Below, in pieces: positions 1 through 8,999 of a DNA stretch of 64,000 nt. The position numbers and the translations under genes were made by a program. The stretch spans positions 81,580-145,579 of the forward strand of contig JAYRVF010000004.1 of NCBI GenBank assembly GCA_041918675.1, given 5' to 3'. Under the pieces are notes generated by a model. The model was not told the origin of the DNA and made no database searches. It saw nothing but the letters and a program-made list of their open reading frames with translations. Source of the DNA: SCUB01 sp041918675. Lineage in GTDB: Bacteria > Pseudomonadota > Alphaproteobacteria > Rhizobiales > Xanthobacteraceae. Positions within the stretch are counted from its first letter, which is position 1. Each line of letters opens with the position of its first letter.

Positions 1-253
1 AGTTCATGACGGTCGCGAGCATGCCCATGGCGTCGCCCGTCGGCCGCGAGACGCCGCGCGTCGATACTTCCACGCCGCGAAAGATGTTGCCGCCGCCGAT
101 GACGACGCCGAGCTCGACGCCCAGGCGGCGCGCCGCGATCAGGTCGCCGGCGATGCGGTCGATGGTGGCCTGGTCGACGCCGAAGCCCTGGCCTCCCGCG
201 AGCGCTTCGCCGGAGAGCTTGACGACCACGCGCCCATACGCGAGCTCACCCAT
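1..253 (-). CDS. pyrH: UMP kinase, 5' part only (cut by window edge)
   Basis: UMP kinase phosphorylates UMP to UDP in the cytoplasm as part of pyrimidine nucleotide synthesis. Only the first 84 codons are in the window; the gene runs off the left edge. The visible N-terminus has the amino-acid-kinase phosphate-binding segment VVVKLSGEAL, the glycine-rich VIGGGNIFRG loop and the GDAMGMLATVMN stretch typical of bacterial PyrH. The ATG at 251-253 places KLSGEAL about 13 residues in, the usual position. It follows rpsB and tsf in the same direction, the common bacterial order. A GGGCGGA upstream of the ATG may act as ribosome binding site, and it lies inside a 15-bp repeat. Confidence 0.95.
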   Translation of the reverse strand, partial: MGELAYGRVVVKLSGEALAGGQGFGVDQATIDRIAGDLIAARRLGVELGVVIGGGNIFRGVEVSTRGVSRPTGDAMGMLATVMN

Positions 254-298
254 GAGGTCCGCCCGTGTGAGGTCCGCCCGTGTGCCGTCCGCCCGTGT
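254..298. repeat. 15-bp tandem repeat, three copies, in the tsf-pyrH spacer
   Basis: Three adjacent 15-bp units (254-268, 269-283, 284-298) read gaggtccgcccgtgt, gaggtccgcccgtgt and gccgtccgcccgtgt on the plus strand. On the pyrH strand each unit carries GGGCGGA, so the putative pyrH ribosome binding site is present in three phased copies, one per five codons. The units are direct repeats without an obvious hairpin. Confidence 0.8.
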
Positions 299-379
299 GA
301 CGCCCGCCTTTGCGATTTCGCATCCCGTCCGCGCCTCCGATTGACTTGGCGACCGCGACTTGGACGCGAGACCGGACGG

Positions 380-1303
380 TCACCCCTGACCGGCGGCCGC
401 AGCCACTTCCGCGGCGAAGTCGGAATCCTGCTTTTCGATTCCCTCGCCGAGAGCATAGCGCACAAAGCCCGTGATTTTCACAGGGGCGCCGACCTTGCCC
501 TCAGCTTCCTTGATCGCTTGCGCGACCGATTTGCCGGTGTCGTGGATATAGGCCTGCTCCAGGAGGCAGACCTCCTTGTAGAAGGTCTTCAGGCCCGACT
601 CGACGATCTTGTCGATGACGTTGTCGGGCTTGCCCTGCTGGCGGTATTTGTCGGCAAGGATGTCCTTCTCGCGGCGCACGACCTCCGGGTCGAGGCCGGC
701 GGCCTCGATCGCCTGCGGGTTGGAGGCGGCCACGTGCATCGCGATCTGGCGGCCCAGGATCGAAAGCTCGCCCGAGTTGCCCGACGATTCCATCGCGACG
801 ATGACGCCGATCTTGCCGAGCCCGTCGGCAACCGCGTTGTGGACGTAGCTCGCCACCGCGCCCTTGCCGACGGAAAGTCCGGCCGCGCGGCGCAGCGACA
901 TGTTCTCCCCGATCGTCGCGATCGCCTCGGTGATGGCGTGCTGGATCGTGACGCTGCCGGCCTTGGTCGCCAGGATCGTCTCCGCGTTCGCCCCCGAATG
1001 CAGCGCGACCTGCCCGATCAGCTTGACCAAGCCCTGGAACTGTTCGTTGCGGGCGACGAAATCGGTTTCGGAATTGACCTCGACGAGCGCGCCCTTGCCG
1101 CCCTCGATGGTCACGCCGATCAGGCCTTCGGCGGCGACGCGCCCGGCCTTCTTGGCGGCCTTCGACAGACCCTTCTTGCGCAGCCAGTCGACGGCGGCCT
1201 CGAGGTCGCCATTGGTTTCGGTCAGCGCCTGCTTGCAATCCATCATCCCCGCGCCGGTCTTGTCGCGCAGATCCTTGACCATGGATGCCGAGATCGTAGC
1301 CAT
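380..1303 (-). CDS. tsf: Translation elongation factor Ts
   Basis: EF-Ts is the nucleotide exchange factor that releases GDP from EF-Tu. The 307-aa product begins MATISASMVKDLRDKTGAGM, with the conserved TGAGMMDCKQAL motif at about residues 17-28 and the N-terminal UBA-like domain, followed by the SETDFVARNEQF segment that contacts EF-Tu. The reading frame stays open far upstream, but the ATG at 1301-1303 has AAGGAA 7 nt before it and gives the normal family length. It lies between rpsB and pyrH, 182 nt from rpsB, and is probably co-transcribed with both. Confidence 0.97.
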   Translation of the reverse strand: MATISASMVKDLRDKTGAGMMDCKQALTETNGDLEAAVDWLRKKGLSKAAKKAGRVAAEGLIGVTIEGGKGALVEVNSETDFVARNEQFQGLVKLIGQVALHSGANAETILATKAGSVTIQHAITEAIATIGENMSLRRAAGLSVGKGAVASYVHNAVADGLGKIGVIVAMESSGNSGELSILGRQIAMHVAASNPQAIEAAGLDPEVVRREKDILADKYRQQGKPDNVIDKIVESGLKTFYKEVCLLEQAYIHDTGKSVAQAIKEAEGKVGAPVKITGFVRYALGEGIEKQDSDFAAEVAAAAGQG

Positions 1304-1485
1304 TGCTTTGGTTCCTTGCTGGTCCGGACGGCGCCGCGCGGCGCGTCCATTCACGAATGACGGTTCACGAAGGCGGGTCGCGATGGACGGAGAGCCCGAG
1401 CAATCGTCCCGGTGAAGACCGCGCGCCGATCGCATGTCCGCGCGCGCCACCCGGCCGGGAAAGCTCCCGGGCCCGCCCGCGATCG

Positions 1486-2481
1486 CTATTCCGCTTCCGC
1501 GGTGAGATCCTTGGCCTGCGCGATCCATCCGTCGACGCGGCCGGGCAGTCCGACCTGCTCGCCGACATGCTGGGCGGCCTTGCCGGACATTTCGGCGAAC
1601 TGCCAGAAGTGGAAGATGCCGAGGTCGTTGAGCTTCTTCTCGATGGCGCCCGACACGCCGGTCAGCTTCTTGAGATCGTCGGCGACGCCGCGCGGACCGG
1701 GAAGCCCCTGGAACGCGGCGGTCTCCGCGGCCGGCACCTTCTCGACGATCGGCTCGGAGGCCGCGCCGATGTCGATGCCCATTTCGCCCTGGGCGCGGGA
1801 AATGCCGTCGATCGCCGCCTTGGCGACGAGCTCGCAATAGAGGCTGATCGCGCGGCTGGCGTCGTCATTGCCGGGCACGAGGAAGGAGATGCCGTCCGGG
1901 TTGCAGTTGGTGTCGACCACCGCGACGACCGGAATCTGGAGGCGCTGGGCCTCCTGGATGGCGATGTCTTCCTTGTTCGTGTCGATGACGAACATGATGT
2001 CCGGCAGGCCGCCCATGTCCTTGATGCCGCCGAGCGCGCGATCGAGCTTGTCGCGCTCGCGCTGGAGCGTCAGGCGCTCCTTCTTGGTGTAGGCGTGGGC
2101 GTCGCCGCCGCCGAGGATCTCGTCGAGATGACGCAGGCGCTTGATCGAACCGGAGATGGTCTTCCAGTTGGTCAGCGTACCGCCGAGCCAGCGCGAATTG
2201 ACGTAATACTGCGCCGAGCGCTTGGCCGCGTCCGCGATCGCGTCCTGCGCCTGGCGCTTGGTGCCGACGAACAGCACGCGGCCGCCCTTGGCCACCGTAT
2301 CGCTCACCGCCTGCAGCGCGCGATGAAACATCGGCACGGTCTGGGCGAGATCAATGATGTGGATGTTGTTGCGAACGCCGAAAATGTATTCGGCCATTTT
2401 CGGGTTCCAGCGGTGAGACTGGTGACCGAAATGCACGCCAGCTTCGAGGAGCTGGCGCATCGAGAAATCGGGAAGCGCCAT
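1486..2481 (-). CDS. rpsB: 30S ribosomal protein S2 with C-terminal extension
   Basis: Small-subunit ribosomal protein S2. The start MALPDFSMRQLLEAGVHFGH, then FIFGVRNNIHIIDL-like and FVGTKRQAQD segments, is diagnostic. The 331-aa product is about 90 residues longer than E. coli S2. After the core (to about residue 235) there is a tail containing LKKLTGVSGAIEKKLNDLG, which resembles a helix-hairpin-helix segment; such tails are known in Rhizobiales S2 proteins. The chosen ATG (2479-2481) has GGAGAA 6 nt upstream. It is the first gene of the rpsB-tsf-pyrH run. Confidence 0.97.
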   Translation of the reverse strand: MALPDFSMRQLLEAGVHFGHQSHRWNPKMAEYIFGVRNNIHIIDLAQTVPMFHRALQAVSDTVAKGGRVLFVGTKRQAQDAIADAAKRSAQYYVNSRWLGGTLTNWKTISGSIKRLRHLDEILGGGDAHAYTKKERLTLQRERDKLDRALGGIKDMGGLPDIMFVIDTNKEDIAIQEAQRLQIPVVAVVDTNCNPDGISFLVPGNDDASRAISLYCELVAKAAIDGISRAQGEMGIDIGAASEPIVEKVPAAETAAFQGLPGPRGVADDLKKLTGVSGAIEKKLNDLGIFHFWQFAEMSGKAAQHVGEQVGLPGRVDGWIAQAKDLTAEAE

Positions 2482-2636
2482 CGGTATTCTCCGGTTATGT
2501 CCGCCGGGAACGCGTGGGCGGGCTGGAGCTTCGAAGACAGTCGTCGAATTCGCGCGTTGTCGAATTCGCGACCCGCTTCGCGGCCCGGCCGCCACCGGAC
2601 GGCTCTTGGAGCCAAGTTCCCGTGTGAGATGGCGGG

Positions 2637-2665
2637 CTTATAGCCAACCCCCGCCGGCGAGGCAA
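2637..2665 (-). promoter_or_regulatory. Candidate sigma-70 promoter for rpsB
   Basis: On the minus strand TTGCCT (2660-2665) is followed after exactly 17 nt by TATAAG (2637-2642), about 155 nt before the rpsB ATG. Spacing and hexamers fit a housekeeping promoter and suit a highly expressed ribosomal operon. The rest of the 345-nt gap between dnaE and rpsB shows only a GC-rich hairpin (2746-2764) without a U-run. Confidence 0.6.
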
Positions 2666-2826
2666 GGGAAGGTCGGGCGGTCCCGTCACGGCGGGACCCG
2701 CGCGAACGGACGAAAACCGGGCACTTTTTCCCGCCGCCGCCCCCTGGGGCGTGAGGTGCGCCCCACCAGCCGCGAAAGCCCGCCATTTCCCGGCGGCGGC
2801 GCGTCGGGCGGCCGCGCCAATTCGGC

Positions 2827-5800
2827 CTACATCAATTCGACATTGACGACGCCCGGAACCGCCTTGATGGCGCCGGCGATCTGCGGAGAGAGCTTGTAAT
2901 TCCCCCGCAGGCGGATTTCGACCTCGGCGTCGAGATCGAGCATCAGCACGATGGACACGTTGCCGCCGGCCGGTCCCGCCTCGCCGCCCCTGGCATCGGC
3001 GAAGCCGCCGTCGCCTCGCCCGCCATTGCCGCCCGCGCGCGCGGTCGGTCCCTCGATCAATTCGAGCCGCTTGGCGATGCTCTCTACCGGCTTGTCGTCG
3101 CGCATGAACACGCGCAGGCCTTTTTGGCTGCGCGCGGCCGCCTCGTCGAGCGCCTCGGCCGAGGCGATGCGCGCGCGCACCTCCTCGCCCTGCAATTCGC
3201 CGGTGAGCTGCAACAGAACGCCGTTGCCGGGTTCGAGCAATTCGCGGAATTGCGCCAAGCCCTCGGAAAACAACACCGCCTCGAATTGCCCGGTCGGATC
3301 GGACAGGCCGATGATGCCCATCTTGTTGCCGGTCTTGGTCCGCCGCTCGGTGCGCGAGACCACGGTGGCCGCGACCCGCCCCGCCGTCGCGCCCGTCTTC
3401 ACCGCCCGCGCGAATTCCGACCACGATTGCACGCGCAGCCGCTTGAGCGCCGGGCCGTAATCGTCGAGCGGATGGCCGGAAAGGAAAAATCCGACCGCGC
3501 CGTATTCGCGTTGCAGCCGTTCGGCCGGCAGCCACGGCTCGATCGCGGGAAGATCGATCGCGGACGCCGCAGCGCCGCCGAACAACTCGTTCTGCCCGCT
3601 GGCGGCCGATTCATGGGCGCGCTGGGTCGCCGCGAGCATCAGGTCGACGCCGGCGAACACGCGCGCGCGGTTCGGCTCGAACGCGTCGAAGGCACCGGCC
3701 GCGGCGAGGCTTTCGAGGACCCGCTTGTTGACCGCGCGCGGCCCGACGCGGGCGGAGAAATCCGACAGATCGCGGAACTGCGTCGCGCCCCGCGCTTCCA
3801 CGATCATGGCGACGGCCTGCGTGCCGACGCCCTTGAGCGCGGAGAGCGCGTAGTGGATCGTGTCGCCGGTCACGTCGAAGGCCACGCCCGAACGGTTGAT
3901 CGAAGGCGGCTCGACGCGGATGCCCAGGCGCTCGGCCTCGGCGCGGAATTCGGCGAGCTTGTCGGTGTTGTTCATGTCGAGCGTCATCGACGCGGCCAGG
4001 AACTCCACCGGATAATGCGCCTTCATGAAGGCGGTCTGATAGGCGACGAGCGCGTAGGCCGCCGCGTGGCTCTTGTTGAAGCCGTAGTCGGCGAACTTAG
4101 CCAACAGTTCGAAGATCATGTCGGCCTGCGCGCGCTCGGTGCCGCGCTCGACCGCGCCGGAGACGAAGCGCTCGCGCTGCTGCTCCATCTCCTTGCGGAT
4201 CTTCTTGCCCATGGCGCGGCGCAACAGATCGGCTTCGCCGAGCGAATAGCCGGCCAGCACCTGCGCGATTTGCATCACCTGTTCCTGGTAGATGATGACG
4301 CCGAAGGTCTCGTGCAGGATCGGTTCGAGCTTGGGGTGAATGTAGTCCGGCGGCTCGTCGCCGTGCTTGCGCGCGCAATAAGTGGGGATGTTCGCCATCG
4401 GACCGGGCCGGTACAGCGCGACCAGCGCGATGATGTCCTCGAACCGGTCCGGCCGCATGTCGATGAGCGCGCGGCGCATGCCCTGGCTTTCAACCTGGAA
4501 CACGCCGACCGTCTCGCCGCGGGCGAGCATCGCGTAGGTCGGCGCGTCGTCGAGCGGCAACCGGGTGAGATCGAACGGAACGCCGCGCCGGCGCACCAGC
4601 TTCGCCGCGACATCGAGAATGGTGAGCGTCTTCAGGCCGAGGAAGTCGAACTTCACCAGGCCGGCCTCCTCCACCCATTTCATGTTGAACTGGGTGACCG
4701 GCATGTCCGATTTCGGATCGCGGTAGAGCGGCGCGAGTTCGATCAGCGGCCGGTCGCCGATGACGATGCCGGCGGCGTGCGTGGAGGCGTGGCGCGTGAG
4801 CCCTTCCAGGCGCTTGGCGATGTCGAAGGCGCGCGCCACCACCGGGTCGCTTTCGGCGGCCGCCTGCAGGCGCGGCTCGCCGGCGATCGCCTCGATCAGC
4901 GTCACCGGCTTGGCCGGATTCTGCGGCACCAGCTTGGTCAGCTTGTCGACCTGGCCGTAGGGCATCTGCAGCACGCGGCCGACGTCGCGCAGCACGCCGC
5001 GCGCCTGCAGCGTGCCGAAGGTGATGATCTGCGCCACCTGATCGCGGCCGTAGCGCTCCTGCACGTAGCGGATCACCTCGTCGCGGCGGTCCTGGCAGAA
5101 ATCGATGTCGAAGTCGGGCATCGACACGCGCTCGGGATTGAGGAAGCGCTCGAACAGCAACCCGAAGCGCATCGGGTCGAGATCGGTGATGGTCAGCGCG
5201 TAGGCGACGAGCGAGCCCGCGCCCGAGCCGCGCCCCGGCCCGACCGGAATGCCGTGCGCCTTCGCCCATTTGATGAAGTCGGCGACGATGAGGAAGTAGC
5301 CGGAATAATCCATGCGGGCGATGACGCCGAGTTCGAGCGCGAGGCGCTCGCGGTAGTCGTCGTCGGTCTGGCCGTGCGCGGCTCCCTGGGTCGCGAGCCG
5401 GGCGGCGAGCCCCTCCTCGGCCTGGCGACGCAATTCCTCCGCCTCGCCGATCGCAGCGCTCGCCGAGCGCTCGGTGAAGCGCGGCAGGATCGGCTTGCGC
5501 GTGGTCGGGCGATAGGCGCAGCGCCGCGCGATCTCGACGGTGGAGTCGAGCGCCTCGGGCAGGTCGGCGAACAGCATCGCCATCTCCGCGCGCGTCTTGA
5601 AGCGGTGCTCCGGCGAAAGCTGGCGGCGGCTCGTTTCGGAAACGAGGCGTCCCTCCGCGATGCAGATCAGCGCGTCGTGGGCGGCGTAATCCTCGGCGCT
5701 CGCGAAATAGGGTTCGTTGGTCGCCACCAGCGGCAGGCCGAGCGCGTAGGCAAGATCGATCAGCGCGGGTTCGGCGATGCGTTCGGCATCGAGCCCGTGG

Positions 5801-6333
5801 CGCTGCAACTCGACATAGAGACGGTCGCCGAACAAGGCGGCGAGACGTTCGGTCCGCGCGCGGGCGAGCGCCGGGAGTTCGGCGGCGAACGCCGTGGAAA
5901 TCGGCCCGTCGGGTCCGCCGGTCAGCGCGATCAACCGGTCGCATTCGCCCTCGAGCCAGTCGAGCTTGATGTGAGGCCGCTGATGCGTCGGCGTTTCCAG
6001 GAAGGAGCGCGAATTGAGCCGCATCAGGGAGCGGTAGCCCTCCTCCCGCGTCGCCAGCAGGACGACGCGCGCGGGCTCGCTCGGAAGCCCGGTGCGCGCG
6101 CCGGCCTCCTGGTCGGCGAAATCGATCGCCAGCGCGCATCCGACGATCGGCTGGATGCCCGCGCCCGCTGCCTTGGTCGAGAATTCGAGCGCGCCGAACA
6201 TGTTGCCGCTGTCGGTGAGCGCCAAGGCCGGCTCCTTGTCCGCGCGCGCGAGTTCGATCAGGCGCGGTATCCGCAGCGCGCCTTCGAGAAGCGAATAGGC
6301 CGAATGGACGTGCAGGTGAACGAAGGCCGACAT
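2827..6333 (-). CDS. dnaE: DNA polymerase III alpha subunit (DnaE1)
   Basis: Catalytic subunit of the replicative polymerase. The 1168-aa protein has, in order, an N-terminal PHP domain beginning HLHVHSAYSLLEGALR, the polymerase palm with GPGRGSGAGS (about 365-374) and the catalytic aspartates in PDFDIDF (406-412), the fingers and tandem HhH region, and a C-terminal OB domain (GIIGLSDPTGQFEAVLF). Length and content match DnaE1 and not the shorter error-prone DnaE2/ImuC. The start codon lies 3 nt after the stop of the upstream epimerase-like gene, so the two are probably co-transcribed. Confidence 0.97.
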   Translation of the reverse strand: MSAFVHLHVHSAYSLLEGALRIPRLIELARADKEPALALTDSGNMFGALEFSTKAAGAGIQPIVGCALAIDFADQEAGARTGLPSEPARVVLLATREEGYRSLMRLNSRSFLETPTHQRPHIKLDWLEGECDRLIALTGGPDGPISTAFAAELPALARARTERLAALFGDRLYVELQRHGLDAERIAEPALIDLAYALGLPLVATNEPYFASAEDYAAHDALICIAEGRLVSETSRRQLSPEHRFKTRAEMAMLFADLPEALDSTVEIARRCAYRPTTRKPILPRFTERSASAAIGEAEELRRQAEEGLAARLATQGAAHGQTDDDYRERLALELGVIARMDYSGYFLIVADFIKWAKAHGIPVGPGRGSGAGSLVAYALTITDLDPMRFGLLFERFLNPERVSMPDFDIDFCQDRRDEVIRYVQERYGRDQVAQIITFGTLQARGVLRDVGRVLQMPYGQVDKLTKLVPQNPAKPVTLIEAIAGEPRLQAAAESDPVVARAFDIAKRLEGLTRHASTHAAGIVIGDRPLIELAPLYRDPKSDMPVTQFNMKWVEEAGLVKFDFLGLKTLTILDVAAKLVRRRGVPFDLTRLPLDDAPTYAMLARGETVGVFQVESQGMRRALIDMRPDRFEDIIALVALYRPGPMANIPTYCARKHGDEPPDYIHPKLEPILHETFGVIIYQEQVMQIAQVLAGYSLGEADLLRRAMGKKIRKEMEQQRERFVSGAVERGTERAQADMIFELLAKFADYGFNKSHAAAYALVAYQTAFMKAHYPVEFLAASMTLDMNNTDKLAEFRAEAERLGIRVEPPSINRSGVAFDVTGDTIHYALSALKGVGTQAVAMIVEARGATQFRDLSDFSARVGPRAVNKRVLESLAAAGAFDAFEPNRARVFAGVDLMLAATQRAHESAASGQNELFGGAAASAIDLPAIEPWLPAERLQREYGAVGFFLSGHPLDDYGPALKRLRVQSWSEFARAVKTGATAGRVAATVVSRTERRTKTGNKMGIIGLSDPTGQFEAVLFSEGLAQFRELLEPGNGVLLQLTGELQGEEVRARIASAEALDEAAARSQKGLRVFMRDDKPVESIAKRLELIEGPTARAGGNGGRGDGGFADARGGEAGPAGGNVSIVLMLDLDAEVEIRLRGNYKLSPQIAGAIKAVPGVVNVELM

Positions 6334-6336
6334 GGC

Positions 6337-7404
6337 TCACGACGCTCCACGGGATGGCGACGACTGGGTTGGCGGAAGCTCGGCCGGCGGCATGCAGCCA
6401 AGCCCGATCAGGGTTTCGCGGATCGCGATCGCCAAGGGCGTCGACGGCGGCGGCGCGCCGAGGAAGGCGCGCAGCCGCGCGTCATCGAGCGCGATCGGCG
6501 TGTCCCAAAGATAGCGCATTTCGCCGAGCTCGCGGAACAGGCGGACGAACGGCGACAACAGCCGCGTCAGCGCCCAGTGAAAACGCCGAATCCCGATCGT
6601 CGTCTCGCCGAGCGCCTGGGCGACGGCCGCGGCGATCTCCTCGCCGGTCAGCTGGTAGCCGGCGAAGTGAAACCGCGCGAAGGCGGGAAGATCGCCGTCG
6701 CGATCGAGCAGCCGGCCGACCGTTTCGGCCAGATCCGGCAGATAGGCCCAGGCGTGGCTGACGCCCGGCGGGGCGGGATTGGCGATCGATGTCGGTCGTT
6801 TGCCGGGCTTGACCACGACTTGCGCGAACCAGGTCGATCCCGAGGCGTGGGGGCCGATGAAATCCCCGGCGCGCGGGATGAGCGACCTCACGCCCTCGGC
6901 CGCCTCCGCTTCGAGACGCTTTTCCATGGCGACGCGGATAGCGCCCTTGCGGCTCACCGGATGCTGCGGCGAATCCTCATGCAACAGCGGAAAAGCGTCG
7001 GGCCCGAAATTGTAGATATTGCCGGGAAGCACGATCCGCGCGCCGACGGCTCGCGCGGCGGCGATCGTCGCCTCGAGCATCGCCGGCGCCAACGTGTCCC
7101 AGTCGCGATAGCCCGGCGGATTGACCGCATGGATGATGGCCGCGACGCCTTCTGCGGCGCGCCGGACGTCGGACGCGTTCATGGCGTCGCCCGCGATCCA
7201 TTCGATTCCGTCGGAGACAACTCCGCCGGCCGCGACTCCGGCGGCTGCCACCCTGCCGGCCACATGTCGATCGCCCATTGGAATCGATCGTCGCGTGAGC
7301 GCGCGGACATTCCAGCGATGGCGCGCGAGCGCGGCGGCGGCCTCCCGGCCGAAACCGCCGGTCGCGCCCAGAACGAGCGCCGTCCGCGTCGCCGAACCGC
7401 TCAT
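6337..7404 (-). CDS. NAD(P)-binding SDR/epimerase-like protein
   Basis: A 355-aa Rossmann-fold protein. The N-terminus shows the dinucleotide-binding pattern VLGATGGFGREAA (GxxGxxG), followed by an extended-SDR layout with VAAIIHAVNPPGYRDW and GARIVLPGNIYNFG, where Y of NIYNFG could be the catalytic tyrosine. The substrate cannot be told from the sequence; NAD-dependent epimerase or NAD(P)H-binding oxidoreductase are the options. The ATG at 7402-7404 has GGGAGAG upstream; an in-frame ATG at 7414-7416 is a possible alternative. The stop codon lies 3 nt before dnaE. Confidence 0.85.
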   Translation of the reverse strand: MSGSATRTALVLGATGGFGREAAAALARHRWNVRALTRRSIPMGDRHVAGRVAAAGVAAGGVVSDGIEWIAGDAMNASDVRRAAEGVAAIIHAVNPPGYRDWDTLAPAMLEATIAAARAVGARIVLPGNIYNFGPDAFPLLHEDSPQHPVSRKGAIRVAMEKRLEAEAAEGVRSLIPRAGDFIGPHASGSTWFAQVVVKPGKRPTSIANPAPPGVSHAWAYLPDLAETVGRLLDRDGDLPAFARFHFAGYQLTGEEIAAAVAQALGETTIGIRRFHWALTRLLSPFVRLFRELGEMRYLWDTPIALDDARLRAFLGAPPPSTPLAIAIRETLIGLGCMPPAELPPTQSSPSRGAS

Positions 7405-7568
7405 CGGCTCTCCCATACCCGCGCCCACTCGGCGCCCGTCCCTGTCCGAATCAGGTGCCGCCCGCGGCACTCATCAAAGTCGCTCGCCAAAGCCGCTCGC
7501 GCTTTGAGTCGCGGGGGGATCGTGGGGGCCCACGCGAGCCTTGTCCATCGGCGGATGCACGATGCGCA

Positions 7569-7708
7569 CGGCCAAGTCGGGGCGGCTAAGTTGGGGTAGC
7601 TAAGTTGGGGTAGCAAAGTCGGGGCGGCAAAGTCGCGGCGGCGAAGTTGGGGCAGCCAAGCCAAGGCGGCCAAGTCACCGCAGCCAAGTCACCGCAGCCA
7701 AGTCGCGC
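7569..7708. repeat. 14-bp tandem repeat array, ten degenerate copies
   Basis: Ten contiguous 14-bp units keep perfect phase, e.g. cggccaagtcgggg, cggctaagttgggg, tagctaagttgggg, tagcaaagtcgggg, cggcgaagttgggg, cagccaagtcaccg. The core AAGT is almost invariant and the flanks drift. A 14-bp period is not a multiple of 3, so the frame shifts with every unit and the array is unlikely to encode protein. It lies upstream of the epimerase-like gene and downstream of the small SOS-box ORF. Confidence 0.85.
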
Positions 7709-7745
7709 CAACCTCGGCACGGCGGCCAGTTCGCCACGCCCAGGT

Positions 7746-7801
7746 CGCAGCGTTCGTGTCGCAGCGTTCGTGTCGCGGCGGTCGTGTCGCGGCGGTCATG
7801 T
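7746..7801. repeat. Second 14-bp tandem repeat array, four copies
   Basis: Four 14-bp units: cgcagcgttcgtgt twice, then cgcggcggtcgtgt and cgcggcggtcatgt (7746-7759, 7760-7773, 7774-7787, 7788-7801). The period equals that of the neighbouring array but the sequence differs, suggesting independent slippage expansions in the same spacer. A further degenerate unit may precede at 7732-7745. Confidence 0.8.
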
Positions 7802-7838
7802 CGCCCCCGCCGTGCCGCAGCGCTCACGCCGGGCCGGC

Positions 7839-7937
7839 CTAAAGGGTGGAAAACACCTGCGCCCAGATCGCGACCATGCTGACGAACAAAACGATCGACG
7901 TCAGTGCCGCCGCTTCCTCGGCGAAATGCTTCAACAT
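7839..7937 (-). CDS. 32-aa membrane peptide under SOS control (SidA-like candidate)
   Basis: A 33-codon ORF starting MLKHFAEEAAALTSIVLFV: a short charged N-terminus, then one hydrophobic segment of about 18 residues (LTSIVLFV to WAQVF), predicting a single-pass inner-membrane peptide. The ATG (7935-7937) has a near-ideal Shine-Dalgarno GGGGAGG 6 nt upstream, which is rare by chance in a spacer. Just upstream lie a LexA-type box and a -35 hexamer. Caulobacter SidA is a 29-aa SOS-induced membrane peptide that blocks division through FtsW/FtsN; size, topology and regulation here match, but sequence homology was not tested, so the function is inference. It sits between lolD and the epimerase-dnaE pair. 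Confidence 0.7.
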   Translation of the reverse strand: MLKHFAEEAAALTSIVLFVSMVAIWAQVFSTL

Positions 7938-7981
7938 GGCTTTCCTCCCCTCACGTTTCGTAAGAACGTTAGGGGAACAGT

Positions 7982-8007
7982 GTTCCTTGTTTGTTCCGGT
8001 GAGTCAA
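7982..8007 (-). promoter_or_regulatory. LexA/SOS box within a promoter for the 32-aa peptide
   Basis: GTTCCTTGTTTGTTC at 7982-7996 is an exact match to the alphaproteobacterial LexA operator GTTC-N7-GTTC. On the minus strand a -35 hexamer TTGACT (8002-8007) precedes it, placing the operator between -35 and the probable -10, the classic position for LexA repression. An adjoining inverted repeat GGAAC-agt-GTTCC (7974-7986) overlaps it. The ATG of the small ORF begins 45 nt downstream of the box. Confidence 0.75.
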
Positions 8008-8231
8008 GCCCCTCGACCGTCCATCTTTCAATTCGCCAGCGCGGCCCCCGGCGCTGGTTAACGAATTGCGAAAGGCTGGCGGGACTGGTCGCTGGGGCGG
8101 TTTGCGGAACGCCGCGCATGCGCCAGGCGGCGGTTACGAGGCCCGCGCGGAGGCCCGCTCCGATCGCGCGTCATGCCGCATGCATCGAGCAGCGAGCGGC
8201 CAGCAACAAGCGGCGCGCCTTTCGCCGAGGA

Positions 8232-8991
<760 letters not shown>

Positions 8992-8999
<8 letters not shown>

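Noticed and set aside
3124..7599. A 1491-codon open frame on the plus strand opposite dnaE
   Set aside because: It is an antisense shadow of dnaE and the epimerase-like gene caused by high G+C; composition is Arg/Asp/Ala-rich with no domain.
7846..8061. A 71-codon plus-strand ORF over the SOS-box spacer
   Set aside because: It is antisense to the 32-aa peptide ORF, has no ribosome binding site and no protein-like composition.
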